A DNA stretch of 16,222 nt from Proteiniphilum sp. UBA5283 (lineage in GTDB: Bacteria > Bacteroidota > Bacteroidia > Bacteroidales > Dysgonomonadaceae), in contig DHSP01000063.1 in assembly GCA_002408485.1 (NCBI GenBank), forward strand, positions 27,090-43,311, read 5' to 3'. The position numbers and the translations under genes were made by a program. Below are positions 1 to 7,961 of this stretch, piece after piece. Below the pieces are notes generated by a model, which made no database searches, had not been told where the DNA came from, and saw only the letters and a program-made list of their open reading frames with translations. Position 1 is the first letter of the stretch. Each line of letters starts with the position of its first letter.

Positions 1-172
1 CTTCGACGATGAGGTGCCCGTGGAGGAAGTTTACGGTCGATCCATCGATGGGGGGGCCGGCATCATACTGGATCTGCCGCTGGATAAAAATAAGGAGCTG
101 GAGGACATTGTCTTAAAGACCATTGCCAACGAGGTGGTCATCGGACTGATGTCGGTCACGCTCGTAAGATAA
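1..172 (+). CDS. C-terminal end of an unrecognised protein (5' end outside window)
   Basis: An open frame enters from the left edge (first full codon at base 2) and ends with TAA at 170-172, giving about 56 residues. The tail is rich in alternating hydrophobic residues (GIILDLPLD, then VVIGLMSVTLVR at the extreme end), which suggests the last strands of a beta-sandwich domain such as those ending many secreted glycoside hydrolases. That is inference from pattern only; I do not recognise the family. The stop lies 19 bases before the start of the GH105 gene on the same strand, so it is probably the upstream member of the same operon. It contains a run of seven G at 50-56. Confidence 0.6.
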   Translation, partial: FDDEVPVEEVYGRSIDGGAGIILDLPLDKNKELEDIVLKTIANEVVIGLMSVTLVR

Positions 173-191
173 ACCTTTCACCATAACATTT

Positions 192-1349
192 ATGTATAAA
201 ATAACATCATTCTGTTTAATGGCCCTGCTGATGGTACAGGGCACAATAGCCCAGTCGACGGCTGTCCGATTTGCCGATTCGGAGATGAAACGTGCTCCAC
301 AGGCCTGGCAGCTGGATCATGGTAAACGACTCTATTTCGGTTACGCACAAGGGGTGGGTACGATGGCGATGCTGAAAGTATGGAGAGAGACCGGCGACCG
401 CAAGTATCTCGATTATGTGATTGAGTGGGCCGATACCCTGATCAATGATCGGGGCGAGATTCATCTCTACAAGGTGGAGACCTACAATATCGACTACATA
501 AACTCCGGGAAGGTGCTCTTCGAGGTTTACCGACAGACGGGCAATGAGAAGTACAGGCTGGCCATGGACCGACTGGTAGATCAGATGAAAGTGCATCCCC
601 GCACACACGAAGGGGCTTTCTGGCATAAGCTGATTTATCCCCATCAGATCTGGCTCGACGGGCTCTACATGGGGGCACCCTTCCTGGCTGAATATGCCGT
701 TACCTTCGACCGGCCGGAACTCATCGATGATGTGATGAATCAGTTCCTGATCTGCGCCAGGCACACCTACGACGAAACTACCGGACTTTATTATCATGCC
801 TGGGACGAAAGCAAGAGGCAACAATGGGCCAACAAGGAGACCGGACAGTCGCCCAACTTCTGGGGGCGCAGCATTGGCTGGTGGTTCATGGCACTGGTGG
901 ATGCATTGGATTATATACCGGCAGCACATCCGCAACGTTCCGAACTGATCCGCATGATCGGGGGACTGGCCGAGACATTGCCACGCTACCAGGATGTATC
1001 GGGCCTCTGGTACCAGGTGCTGGACCAGGGGGACAGGGCGGGAAACTATCTGGAAGCATCGGTCTCGTCCATGTTTATGTATTCGCTCGCAAAAGCAACG
1101 AACAAAGGATATATTAATGAAAAATTCCGCGCAGTGGCGGAGAAAGCCTATGAGGGACTGATGAACAGGCTCATCACCGAACACGAAGACGGTACGCTAT
1201 CTCTTACCCAGTGCTGTTCTGTGGGCGGGCTGGGAGGGAATCCCTATCGCGACGGAAGCTTTGAATATTATATCAGTGAAAAGATCAGAGACAACGATGC
1301 CAAGGCCACCGGCCCCTTTATCATGGGATGTCTCGAATTGAAAAAATAA
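192..1349 (+). CDS. Unsaturated rhamnogalacturonyl/glucuronyl hydrolase, GH105 (secreted)
   Basis: This is a 385-residue GH105 enzyme, the usual family length. Such enzymes remove the 4,5-unsaturated uronic acid left at the non-reducing end of oligosaccharides by pectin or rhamnogalacturonan lyases. Residues 1-20 form a signal peptide with probable cleavage after TIA, so it acts in the periplasm. The rest is consistent with an (alpha/alpha)6 barrel. WLDGLYM (154-160) carries the Asp (D156) expected to be the catalytic acid in the YteR/YesR type, followed by YYHAWDES (200-207) and NFWGRSIGWW (222-231). The C-terminal YRDGSFEYY and GPFIM segments are also typical. It is a paralogue of the partial GH105 at 15485-16222, with roughly half the residues identical by eye. 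It lies 19 bases downstream of the preceding frame and is followed almost directly by GH28, so co-transcription is likely. Whether it prefers rhamnose- or galacturonate-linked substrate cannot be read from the sequence. Confidence 0.93.
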   Translation: MYKITSFCLMALLMVQGTIAQSTAVRFADSEMKRAPQAWQLDHGKRLYFGYAQGVGTMAMLKVWRETGDRKYLDYVIEWADTLINDRGEIHLYKVETYNIDYINSGKVLFEVYRQTGNEKYRLAMDRLVDQMKVHPRTHEGAFWHKLIYPHQIWLDGLYMGAPFLAEYAVTFDRPELIDDVMNQFLICARHTYDETTGLYYHAWDESKRQQWANKETGQSPNFWGRSIGWWFMALVDALDYIPAAHPQRSELIRMIGGLAETLPRYQDVSGLWYQVLDQGDRAGNYLEASVSSMFMYSLAKATNKGYINEKFRAVAEKAYEGLMNRLITEHEDGTLSLTQCCSVGGLGGNPYRDGSFEYYISEKIRDNDAKATGPFIMGCLELKK

Positions 1350-1360
1350 CGTTTGATTTT

Positions 1361-3067
1361 ATGCATACATTTTCAAGATTCTCCTTTTTTCTGTTTGCCC
1401 TGATGCTGATCACATCTTGTAAGGATGGCTCAGGACAGGATTCACCCTATGGTTATCTGTATGAAAACCTGCCGTTTGAGATGCCACTGCTCTCACCTCC
1501 CATATTCCCCGACTATAGTGTCTCCGTGACCGAATTCGGGGGCAGAGGTGATGGTACATCTCTGAATACCGGTGCCTTTGCCAAGGCAATGGACCATCTC
1601 TCCTCCCGGGGGGGAGGGAGGCTGGTAGTGCCCGCAGGTGTCTGGTTCACAGGGCCCATTGTGTTACAGAGCAACATCAACCTGCACCTGGAGGATCGAT
1701 CAATCATACTCTTTTCTCCCGACAAGGATCTGTATCCGCTGGTAGAAACATCGTTCGAAGGGTTGGACACCCGACGCTGTCAGTCTCCTATCTGGGGTAA
1801 AGATCTGCAGAACATTGCCATCACCGGCAGTGGGACCATCGATGGCAATGGCCATTACTGGCGTCCGTTGAAGAGGGATAAGGTGACAGAGAGAGAGTGG
1901 AATCAGGCAACCTCACAAGGTGGAGTCTTTAAACGAGACGACTACTGGATGCCTTCTGCCGCCTATCTGCATGGTGATACCACCAGCGAGATGAATGTAC
2001 CCCGTAACCTGCAATCGGAAGAGGAATGGCTTGCCTTAAGGGATTTTCTGCGCCCTGTGATGATAAGCTTTCAGAACTGCAGGAATGTGTATCTGCAGGG
2101 GGTAATTTTTCAGAACTCCCCCGCCTGGAATATCCATCCGCTGATGTGCGAGAATGTGATCATCGACGGCATCCAGGTGCGCAATCCCTCTTACGCACAG
2201 AACGGCGACGGCGTCGACCTGGAGTCCTGCCGGAACAGCCTGATCGTGAACAGCACCTTCGATGTGGGAGATGATGGTATCTGTGTCAAATCGGGAAAAG
2301 ATGAGGATGGAAGACGGCGCAACATGCCTACCGAGAACCTGATTGTGGACAACTGTACCGTTTTCAAGGGACATGGAGGCTTTGTCGTGGGCAGCGAGAT
2401 GTCGGGAGGTGTGAGGAATGTCTCCGTCTCCAACTGCCAGTTCCTGGGTACGGATGTAGGCCTCCGTTTCAAAAGTCGCAGGGGGCGAGGCGGCGTGGTG
2501 GAAAACATCTACATCTCCAATATCAGCATGTTCGATATTGCGACAGAGCCTTTGTTGTTCAACCTCTATTATGGTGGTAAGTCGGCTGTGGAATCATTCG
2601 ACGACGGCGATCAGGCGCCCCAGGAAGAGCTATTGCTTCCGGTAGATGAGACGACGCCGGCTTTTCGGAACATTTTCGTGGAAAAAGTTACCTGCCGGAA
2701 TGCACGCAGGGCTATGTACTTCCATGGCTTGCCAGAACAAAATATCGAGAATATCCACATCGAGGGGTTTGTGGTGCATGCCCGGGAAGGTGCAGAATTG
2801 ATTGATTCCGAAGAGATCATGCTGAAGGGCATTCAAATTTATACCGAATCAGGAGCAGCCTTGAAACTGAACAATGTGCGTAACCTGACCGTTAAAAACC
2901 TGGTGGCCGACTCGCTGGTCGAAACCATCTATCAGATCAGGGGAGGCAAGACCGAAAAGATTGTACTCATGGGTTCTCACGACAGTGAGCAGGTTGATCT
3001 GGGCAGTGAGGTGGGGGATGATGCAGTTTCTTTCGTATCGCAACGCTTAGTCGAAAACGGTCAATAG
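1361..3067 (+). CDS. GH28 polygalacturonase-like glycoside hydrolase, lipoprotein
   Basis: This GH28 protein (568 residues from this start) should hydrolyse alpha-1,4-galacturonosyl or related pectic linkages on a right-handed beta-helix. All four family motifs are present: NGDGVD (281-286), GDDGICVKSG with the catalytic Asp pair (304-305), GHGG (337-340), and RFK (369-371) for substrate binding. An insertion around 170-230 interrupts the helix, as in many long bacterial exo-acting members. I chose the ATG at 1361 because it starts a clean lipoprotein signal (hydrophobic core ending LMLITSC, Cys20). An in-frame ATG at 1328 would add 11 residues before the signal and overlap GH105 by 22 bases, which is less likely. 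The chosen start lies 11 bases after the GH105 stop. It is probably membrane-anchored, facing the periplasm or the cell surface. Exo versus endo action and exact substrate are not decidable here. Confidence 0.9.
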   Translation: MHTFSRFSFFLFALMLITSCKDGSGQDSPYGYLYENLPFEMPLLSPPIFPDYSVSVTEFGGRGDGTSLNTGAFAKAMDHLSSRGGGRLVVPAGVWFTGPIVLQSNINLHLEDRSIILFSPDKDLYPLVETSFEGLDTRRCQSPIWGKDLQNIAITGSGTIDGNGHYWRPLKRDKVTEREWNQATSQGGVFKRDDYWMPSAAYLHGDTTSEMNVPRNLQSEEEWLALRDFLRPVMISFQNCRNVYLQGVIFQNSPAWNIHPLMCENVIIDGIQVRNPSYAQNGDGVDLESCRNSLIVNSTFDVGDDGICVKSGKDEDGRRRNMPTENLIVDNCTVFKGHGGFVVGSEMSGGVRNVSVSNCQFLGTDVGLRFKSRRGRGGVVENIYISNISMFDIATEPLLFNLYYGGKSAVESFDDGDQAPQEELLLPVDETTPAFRNIFVEKVTCRNARRAMYFHGLPEQNIENIHIEGFVVHAREGAELIDSEEIMLKGIQIYTESGAALKLNNVRNLTVKNLVADSLVETIYQIRGGKTEKIVLMGSHDSEQVDLGSEVGDDAVSFVSQRLVENGQ

Positions 3068-3130
3068 ATCATTCTTCCTATTGCTGCAGGGTGACATCAT
3101 TCAAAAATTATTACGACAAAAGATACAAAT

Positions 3131-4450
3131 ATGAAGTTCAAAAAAACAATTCTGATTTTGATTTGCACTTTGACGAGTGTCCCTTTTTTCGCGAACGATC
3201 GGTTTCCCGACGGAACAGTGATCCCCGACTGGTTCACGAACTTCGAAAAGGTAAAGATTGAGAAGCTGGGTAAGATCTATCGGATCACCGACTATGGCGT
3301 GGTGAACGACAGTACCCTTCTTCAGACAGAGCGGATACAGGCCGTCATCGACAGGGCTCACGTGAACGGAGGAGGAGTGATCAGTTTCCCAAAGGGCGTG
3401 TTCCTCAGCGGCGCTCTTTTCTTCAGGCAGAATACCCATCTCCATCTGGAGGAGGATGCAGTGTTGAAGGGGAGCGACGATATCAGCAACTTCCCCATTC
3501 TGCCTACCCGCATAGAGGGGAGAAGCATCGACTATTTTGCAGCACTGGTGAATGCCGACAACCTCGATGGTTTTACCATCTCCGGCAAGGGAACCATTGA
3601 TGGCAACGGGCTGCGTTACTGGAAATCATTCTGGCTACGCAGGAAGTTTAACCCACAATGTACCAATCTGGACGAGATGCGTCCACGATTGGTTTTCATT
3701 TCGAACAGTAAGAATGTACATCTCACCGGCGTGCGGCTGATCAACTCTCCATTCTGGACTACTCATCTCTACAAAAGTGAAAATGTAAGACTTTCCGGAC
3801 TAACGATTTTCGCTCCCAGGGAACCAGTGAAAGCGCCCAGTTCTGATGCCGTGGACATTGACGTATGTACCAATGTGCATATTACTGGTTGTAAAATTTC
3901 GGTCAACGATGATGCCATCGCTCTCAAGGGAGGAAAGGGCCCCCATGCCGATAAGGACCCAAATAACGGAGCCAATCGCAACATCATCATTGAAGATTGC
4001 ACCTTTGGCTTCTGCCATGGTGTGCTCACCTGCGGTAGTGAGTCCATTCACAACCGCAACATCATTGTCCGTCGTTTACAAGTGGACCAGGCAGTCAGGC
4101 TTCTCTGGCTGAAGATGCGTCCCGATACTCCACAAAATTACGAATATATTCTTGTGGAAAATATCACCGGGAACGCAAACAGTTTCCTTTATATCAAGCC
4201 CTGGACCCAGTTTTTTGATCTGCAGGGAGAAGAGACCATCCCGCTTTCCTACTCCAGCAATATCACTATGCGTGACATCTCCCTGGAGTGTAACGTGTTT
4301 TTCGATGTCGCCGAATCGGATCAGTATATCCTGTCTGATTTCACCTTTGAAAACCTGCAAATCAAAACAAAAAAGGATGATATTCCCCAAGGTTTTATCC
4401 GAAATCTAGCACTGAAGAATATTACGATAAACGGCCGGAAGCGTTTCTGA
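3131..4450 (+). CDS. Divergent GH28-family glycoside hydrolase (secreted)
   Basis: A 439-residue secreted GH28-like beta-helix protein. Residues 1-21 form a signal peptide (probable cleavage after FFA). The catalytic core is recognisable but altered: SSDAVD (237-242) replaces NTDGxD, NDDAIALKGGKG (259-270) keeps the Asp pair, CHGV (295-298) keeps only the His-Gly of the GHG motif, and LWLKMRPD (325-332) stands where RIK normally is, without the Arg. The paired catalytic Asp residues and His suggest an active hydrolase. The changed substrate-binding motif suggests a substrate other than plain homogalacturonan, for example a rhamnogalacturonan or other uronic-acid linkage; that part is inference. 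It lies 63 bases after the first GH28 with no visible terminator between, so it is likely the last gene of the plus-strand operon. The next gene is convergent. Confidence 0.85.
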   Translation: MKFKKTILILICTLTSVPFFANDRFPDGTVIPDWFTNFEKVKIEKLGKIYRITDYGVVNDSTLLQTERIQAVIDRAHVNGGGVISFPKGVFLSGALFFRQNTHLHLEEDAVLKGSDDISNFPILPTRIEGRSIDYFAALVNADNLDGFTISGKGTIDGNGLRYWKSFWLRRKFNPQCTNLDEMRPRLVFISNSKNVHLTGVRLINSPFWTTHLYKSENVRLSGLTIFAPREPVKAPSSDAVDIDVCTNVHITGCKISVNDDAIALKGGKGPHADKDPNNGANRNIIIEDCTFGFCHGVLTCGSESIHNRNIIVRRLQVDQAVRLLWLKMRPDTPQNYEYILVENITGNANSFLYIKPWTQFFDLQGEETIPLSYSSNITMRDISLECNVFFDVAESDQYILSDFTFENLQIKTKKDDIPQGFIRNLALKNITINGRKRF

Positions 4451-4479
4451 CGAGAAAAACAAGATAGTAGAGAAAGGGG

Positions 4480-5286
4480 TCATTTATAGGCAGGGCTTAC
4501 CCATGCCTCGGATCCCTTTTCTTTGCTTTCTGCTGCCCATCGTATGCCCCGTTTCATGATCTCCAGCGCTTCGGGTACCTCGAAATCTTTTGCCACGTGC
4601 CCCAGAGAGGAATAAAATACGCGTCCGTTTCCGAATGACTTTTTCCATACCACCGGTATGATAGCACCTTCAATCCATGAGTTGTGGTCGCCTGAAAAAC
4701 GGGTAGTCGCAAGAACCTTCACATTGGGATCAACATGCATATAGTATTGTTCAGAGCTCATGACAAAATCGCTTAATCCTGTGGTAACAGGATCATCATT
4801 TGTTGTGATATTTACCGTATAGGGTATGATATTTCCCGGATGGGCAACCCACTGCCCTCCCACCATATACTGAAATTCCACATTGTTGCGAAACGAGTCT
4901 CCTGTGCCACCGTGCCATCCGGCCAGCCCGGCCCCCCCCTTTACTGCTTTCAACAAGGCTTTCTCCTGCTCCTGCGATATCTCACCCTGGGTCCAATGTT
5001 GAATGATCAAATCAACCTCATTCATTAACGCGGAGTCGGTGTAACATGTAAGTTCGTCGAACACAAAGACCTCGGCTCCTTCAGCTTCTAGCCAGGGGAC
5101 AAAGATATCGCGGCACTGTTTTGGTTCATGTCCCTGCCAACCACCATATACGTACAACACCTTTTTGCCCTGTAGTGTTTTATTGCCGCTCTCAATGTCG
5201 TGGGACGGTTTATTTGCACCGGTACAACCCGCAATGCTTGTCATAATACCTAAAAAGAAAGATAAAAATTGTTTGTTGATTCTCAT
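4480..5286 (-). CDS. ThuA-like domain lipoprotein
   Basis: A 268-residue ThuA-family protein (glutamine-amidotransferase-like fold). It starts with a lipoprotein signal (SIAGC, Cys21). The ThuA core follows: VLYVYGGWQGHEP (43-55), GLAGWHGG (120-127), EQYYMHVDP (179-187) and a PVVW...GNGRVFYSSLGH segment (211-230), all typical of the family. In rhizobia ThuA works with the Gfo/Idh/MocA enzyme ThuB in assimilating trehalose, maltitol and sucrose isomers through 3-keto derivatives. Here a Gfo/Idh/MocA gene lies directly upstream, so the pair is conserved in outline. Unlike ThuA of that pathway, this copy should be membrane-anchored outside the cytoplasm. It is the last gene of the minus-strand run, 92 bases after its neighbour, with a stem-loop in the gap. 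The exact reaction is not known; acting on an oxidised sugar is inference. It contains a run of eight G (minus strand) at 4932-4939. Confidence 0.85.
   Translation of the reverse strand: MRINKQFLSFFLGIMTSIAGCTGANKPSHDIESGNKTLQGKKVLYVYGGWQGHEPKQCRDIFVPWLEAEGAEVFVFDELTCYTDSALMNEVDLIIQHWTQGEISQEQEKALLKAVKGGAGLAGWHGGTGDSFRNNVEFQYMVGGQWVAHPGNIIPYTVNITTNDDPVTTGLSDFVMSSEQYYMHVDPNVKVLATTRFSGDHNSWIEGAIIPVVWKKSFGNGRVFYSSLGHVAKDFEVPEALEIMKRGIRWAAESKEKGSEAWVSPAYK
4489..4508. terminator. Possible weak hairpin at the convergent gene junction
   Basis: GGCAGGG (4489-4495) pairs with CCC-A-TGCC (4500-4507) around a CTTA loop, with one bulged A; A4488 can also pair with T4508. It lies just inside the 3' end of the ThuA frame, 39 bases past the stop of the plus-strand GH28. 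Downstream on the plus strand is a broken T-rich stretch, and on the minus strand there is no clear U tract. It could slow transcription from either side, but it is not a textbook intrinsic terminator. Confidence 0.25.
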
Positions 5287-5317
5287 GATTGATTGCTTTT
5301 AGATTCTCTTCCTGAAT

Positions 5318-5361
5318 ATTTTCATACGAGTCAGCCCGTTCAGGCATGCCCGTATGAAAAT
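5318..5361. repeat. Perfect 11-bp inverted repeat (stem-loop) between two operon genes
   Basis: ATTTTCATACG (5318-5328) is the exact reverse complement of CGTATGAAAAT (5351-5361), separated by 22 bases. Within the loop, on the minus strand, GCCT-GAAC-GGGC can form a second short stem. It lies entirely in the gap between the Gfo/Idh/MocA stop and the ThuA start. There is no U tract, so it is more likely an mRNA processing or stabilising structure, or a partial attenuator, than a full terminator. Confidence 0.6.
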
Positions 5362-5378
5362 TCTTTATGATCTGATCT

Positions 5379-6743
5379 TTACATGGGCGCCTTGGGATCT
5401 TTTCCCGGCACGGGTACCACTCCTTCCTGATAATCGGGCAGGGGGCCCATCTCATAGGTTTCCGGTCCGTAGCGGAGCGTGGAAGACATGATCTCATCCC
5501 AGCCAATTTCTTTGCCCGTATAGGCAGCTTCCCTTCCCAGTATCGCGACCATGTTGGAGTAGGCCAGGTCTTCGGCCTGATTTATTTTTTTGTTAAGCCG
5601 GACCGATTCGACCAGGTGGATATGTTCCTGGTTATAGGGATTCTGCACGGGTTTGTTCTCATAATCGTATTCCCACAACAGATTCCCGTTCCAATCCAGT
5701 ATCCTTATCTCTCCCCGGTCGTTCAGCTGCGCAATCCCTTTTGTACCCAGGATCTGTTCCGATACATTCCCATCGCATCCGTCGATCTGGCGGGCTGTGT
5801 GCAACATCCTTTTATTGTTGTTATAATAATAATCCACACTGAAGAAATCGAAGATGTCGCCGGTCAATCTTCGCGCTCTGCCACCGAAACCGACAGCTTT
5901 CAGCGGCTTGTCGCCCATAAACCAGGTGACCACATCAATATTATGGATTCCCTGGTCGAGGATGTGATCCCCGCTCAGCCATTTTATATTAAACCAATTA
6001 CGGATACAATATTCCATATCACTCCACTCAGGGCGTTTGGATTTGTTCCACCAGGCACCCTGATCCCAATGGGAGGTGGTGGATACAATGTCTCCGATGA
6101 TTCCGTTTCTTACTTCAATGTATGCTTCCCAATAGTCGCGGCGATGCCTGCGCTGGTTCCCGGTCACCACGGTCAATCCTTTGCCCGTAGCCACCTTAGA
6201 GGCTGCTATCACCGTGCGTATGCCTACAGGATCCACCGCACACGGCTTCTCCATGAAGATATGCTTGCCGGCCTCTACCGCGGCTTTAAAGTGTTCCGGA
6301 CGGAAATGGGTCGGCGTACACAATAAAACAATATCGATATCCGGCATTTCCATGATCTTCTGATAGGCATCAAATCCCAAAAAGCAATTGCTGTCGGCCA
6401 CGTTGTTGTCGAACTTTTCAGAGAGGACCTTCCGGCAATTTCCCATTCTGTCGGGAAACAGATCGGCCAAGGCAATGATGGATACATTCGGTCCCGACTC
6501 CAGAAATTGGGAGGCAGCTCCGGTGCCCCGGTCGCCACATCCGATGAGCGCTGCCTTTAACGGCTCTCCATCGGGAGCAATATCGACAAAGGAAAACATA
6601 CCCAGCTCTTCGGGCGTAACCCTTTTGTCCGACTTTTTCTCTTCCCTGTTGCAAGATGTGAGGAGAGCTTGTGTGGACCCAACTCCCATCGGAACGGTCA
6701 CGCCAAGCAGTGCAGATTTTGCAATAAAATTACGTCTTTTCAT
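5379..6743 (-). CDS. Gfo/Idh/MocA-family oxidoreductase, Tat-exported (probable lipoprotein)
   Basis: A 454-residue NAD(P)-dependent oxidoreductase of the Gfo/Idh/MocA type, a family that oxidises or reduces sugar hydroxyl/keto groups. The N-terminus MKRRNFIAKSALLGV is a twin-arginine signal, and it ends in LLTSC (Cys31), a possible lipobox, so it is probably exported folded with bound cofactor and may be lipid-anchored. The Rossmann motif GCGDRGTG is at 68-75, the family EKP motif at 165-167, and the GDHILDQGIHNID segment at 258-270 carries the Asp/His pair expected near the active site. The C-terminal domain is the usual large beta-sheet. It sits 28 bases after the second Gfo/Idh/MocA gene and upstream of ThuA, echoing the ThuA/ThuB pairing. 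Substrate is unknown; a pectin-derived sugar or glycoside is inferred only from context. Confidence 0.88.
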   Translation of the reverse strand: MKRRNFIAKSALLGVTVPMGVGSTQALLTSCNREEKKSDKRVTPEELGMFSFVDIAPDGEPLKAALIGCGDRGTGAASQFLESGPNVSIIALADLFPDRMGNCRKVLSEKFDNNVADSNCFLGFDAYQKIMEMPDIDIVLLCTPTHFRPEHFKAAVEAGKHIFMEKPCAVDPVGIRTVIAASKVATGKGLTVVTGNQRRHRRDYWEAYIEVRNGIIGDIVSTTSHWDQGAWWNKSKRPEWSDMEYCIRNWFNIKWLSGDHILDQGIHNIDVVTWFMGDKPLKAVGFGGRARRLTGDIFDFFSVDYYYNNNKRMLHTARQIDGCDGNVSEQILGTKGIAQLNDRGEIRILDWNGNLLWEYDYENKPVQNPYNQEHIHLVESVRLNKKINQAEDLAYSNMVAILGREAAYTGKEIGWDEIMSSTLRYGPETYEMGPLPDYQEGVVPVPGKDPKAPM

Positions 6744-6771
6744 GATTATTGTGATTGTTGTATTGCGTTTT

Positions 6772-7950
6772 TCATTCGACCCATTTTACCCATTTTTGGC
6801 CATCGCTCCAGCCTGACTTAACCACTGTTTCGATAAATTGCATGCCTCTTACCCCGTCGTTAACATTTGGAAAATCAAGCATATTTTCCGTAGGAATTTC
6901 CCCCTTTTGGCGGGTCATCACGGTGAGTGCAAAGTTACGGTAAATGTTGGCAAATGCTTCGATAAATCCTTCAGGATGCCCTGCGGGGGTACGTGTATTC
7001 CAAAGCGCATCGGTCCCGAGATAACCGTTATTTCCTATGCGCACGATCTCTTCCGGTTTGTTTCCCTGCAGTATGCGCAATTCGTTCGGATTTTCCTGAA
7101 CCCATTGCATCCCTCCTTTTTCACCATATACGCGTATATTCACCTTGTTGGCTTCTCCAATGGCGATCTGGCTGGCAGAAAGCAGGGCTTTTACTCCCTG
7201 CTCCATACGCATGAAAGCTGTTCCGTCATCGTCTATCCTTCGCCCGGGTACAAAGGTATTCAGCTCGGCACAAATTTCTTCAACCTTTAGTCCCGTGACA
7301 TATTCACACAGATGCCAGGCATGCGTTCCTATGTCCCCCATGCATCCTGCTTTTCCCGACAACCCGGGATCAGTTCGCCATCCGGCATTATTCCCTTCCT
7401 GTAACTCTATGCGATCGGAGAGCCATCCTTGCGGATACTCCACATAGACACGTCTTATTTTGCCCAGATTTCCGGCAGCTATTCTGGCTTTCATCTCCTT
7501 TACCGCGGGGTATCCGGTATAAACGTGCGTCAGGGCCAAAACCAATCCTGTTTCCTTTACCTTTTTCTGAAGCTTTACGGCCTCCTCAAGAGAAAAAGTC
7601 ATGGGCTTATCCAAAACCACGTGAATGCCTCGCTCCAACGCCATCATGGCCGGTTCGTAATGATATTTATTGGGTGTCACGATGGCCACAATATTCATTC
7701 GTTCCTCTTCGGGTAGCTTCATTTCACGTTCAAACATCTCTTGATATGAGCTGTAAATGCGGTTTTCAGGAAGAAAATAAGCACGTCCCGAATCAAGGGA
7801 TCTCCCGGGATCGGAACTAAAACAACCACACACCAGTTCAATCATGTTTTCCATCAATGCCGCACGCAGGTGGATGGCACCGATAAACCCTGTCTTACCA
7901 CCACCAACCATGCCCATTCTCAATTTTCCGGTTTTCATATTTTTATACAA
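6772..7950 (-). CDS. Gfo/Idh/MocA-family sugar dehydrogenase, cytoplasmic, levoglucosan dehydrogenase-like
   Basis: A 392-residue Gfo/Idh/MocA protein without an export signal, hence cytoplasmic. The cofactor loop is GGGKTGFIG (16-24), the family motif is DKP (114-116) rather than EKP, and the active-site segment is GDIGTHAWHL (205-214). The THVYTGYP, WRTDP and TFVPGRRIDDD stretches recall levoglucosan dehydrogenase (LgdA) and related sugar 3-dehydrogenases; this is from memory of the family. It would then oxidise a sugar ring hydroxyl, probably C3, with NAD+. An alternative start four codons downstream (ATG at 7938) gives MKTGKLRMGM and is equally plausible. It lies 11 bases after the TIM-barrel gene, which also lacks an export signal; the two look like a functional pair, as LgdA and LgdB are. 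Confidence 0.88.
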   Translation of the reverse strand: MYKNMKTGKLRMGMVGGGKTGFIGAIHLRAALMENMIELVCGCFSSDPGRSLDSGRAYFLPENRIYSSYQEMFEREMKLPEEERMNIVAIVTPNKYHYEPAMMALERGIHVVLDKPMTFSLEEAVKLQKKVKETGLVLALTHVYTGYPAVKEMKARIAAGNLGKIRRVYVEYPQGWLSDRIELQEGNNAGWRTDPGLSGKAGCMGDIGTHAWHLCEYVTGLKVEEICAELNTFVPGRRIDDDGTAFMRMEQGVKALLSASQIAIGEANKVNIRVYGEKGGMQWVQENPNELRILQGNKPEEIVRIGNNGYLGTDALWNTRTPAGHPEGFIEAFANIYRNFALTVMTRQKGEIPTENMLDFPNVNDGVRGMQFIETVVKSGWSDGQKWVKWVE

Positions 7951-7961
7951 TTATTTTGTTT

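Noticed and set aside
216..1184. Long minus-strand open frame opposite the first GH105
   Set aside because: It lies wholly opposite a well-supported gene and its protein shows no family motifs or signal; it is a shadow frame.
1328..1360. In-frame ATG at 1328 as the start of the first GH28
   Set aside because: It would place 11 residues before a clean lipoprotein signal and overlap the GH105 end by 22 bases; the ATG at 1361 is better.
3068..3130. 63-base gap between the two GH28 genes as a promoter region
   Set aside because: AT-rich near the start codon but without a recognisable promoter pair or terminator.
5616..6326. Plus-strand open frame of 236 residues opposite the first Tat-exported oxidoreductase
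   Set aside because: The opposite strand carries clear Rossmann and EKP motifs; this frame has none and fits codon-shadow composition.
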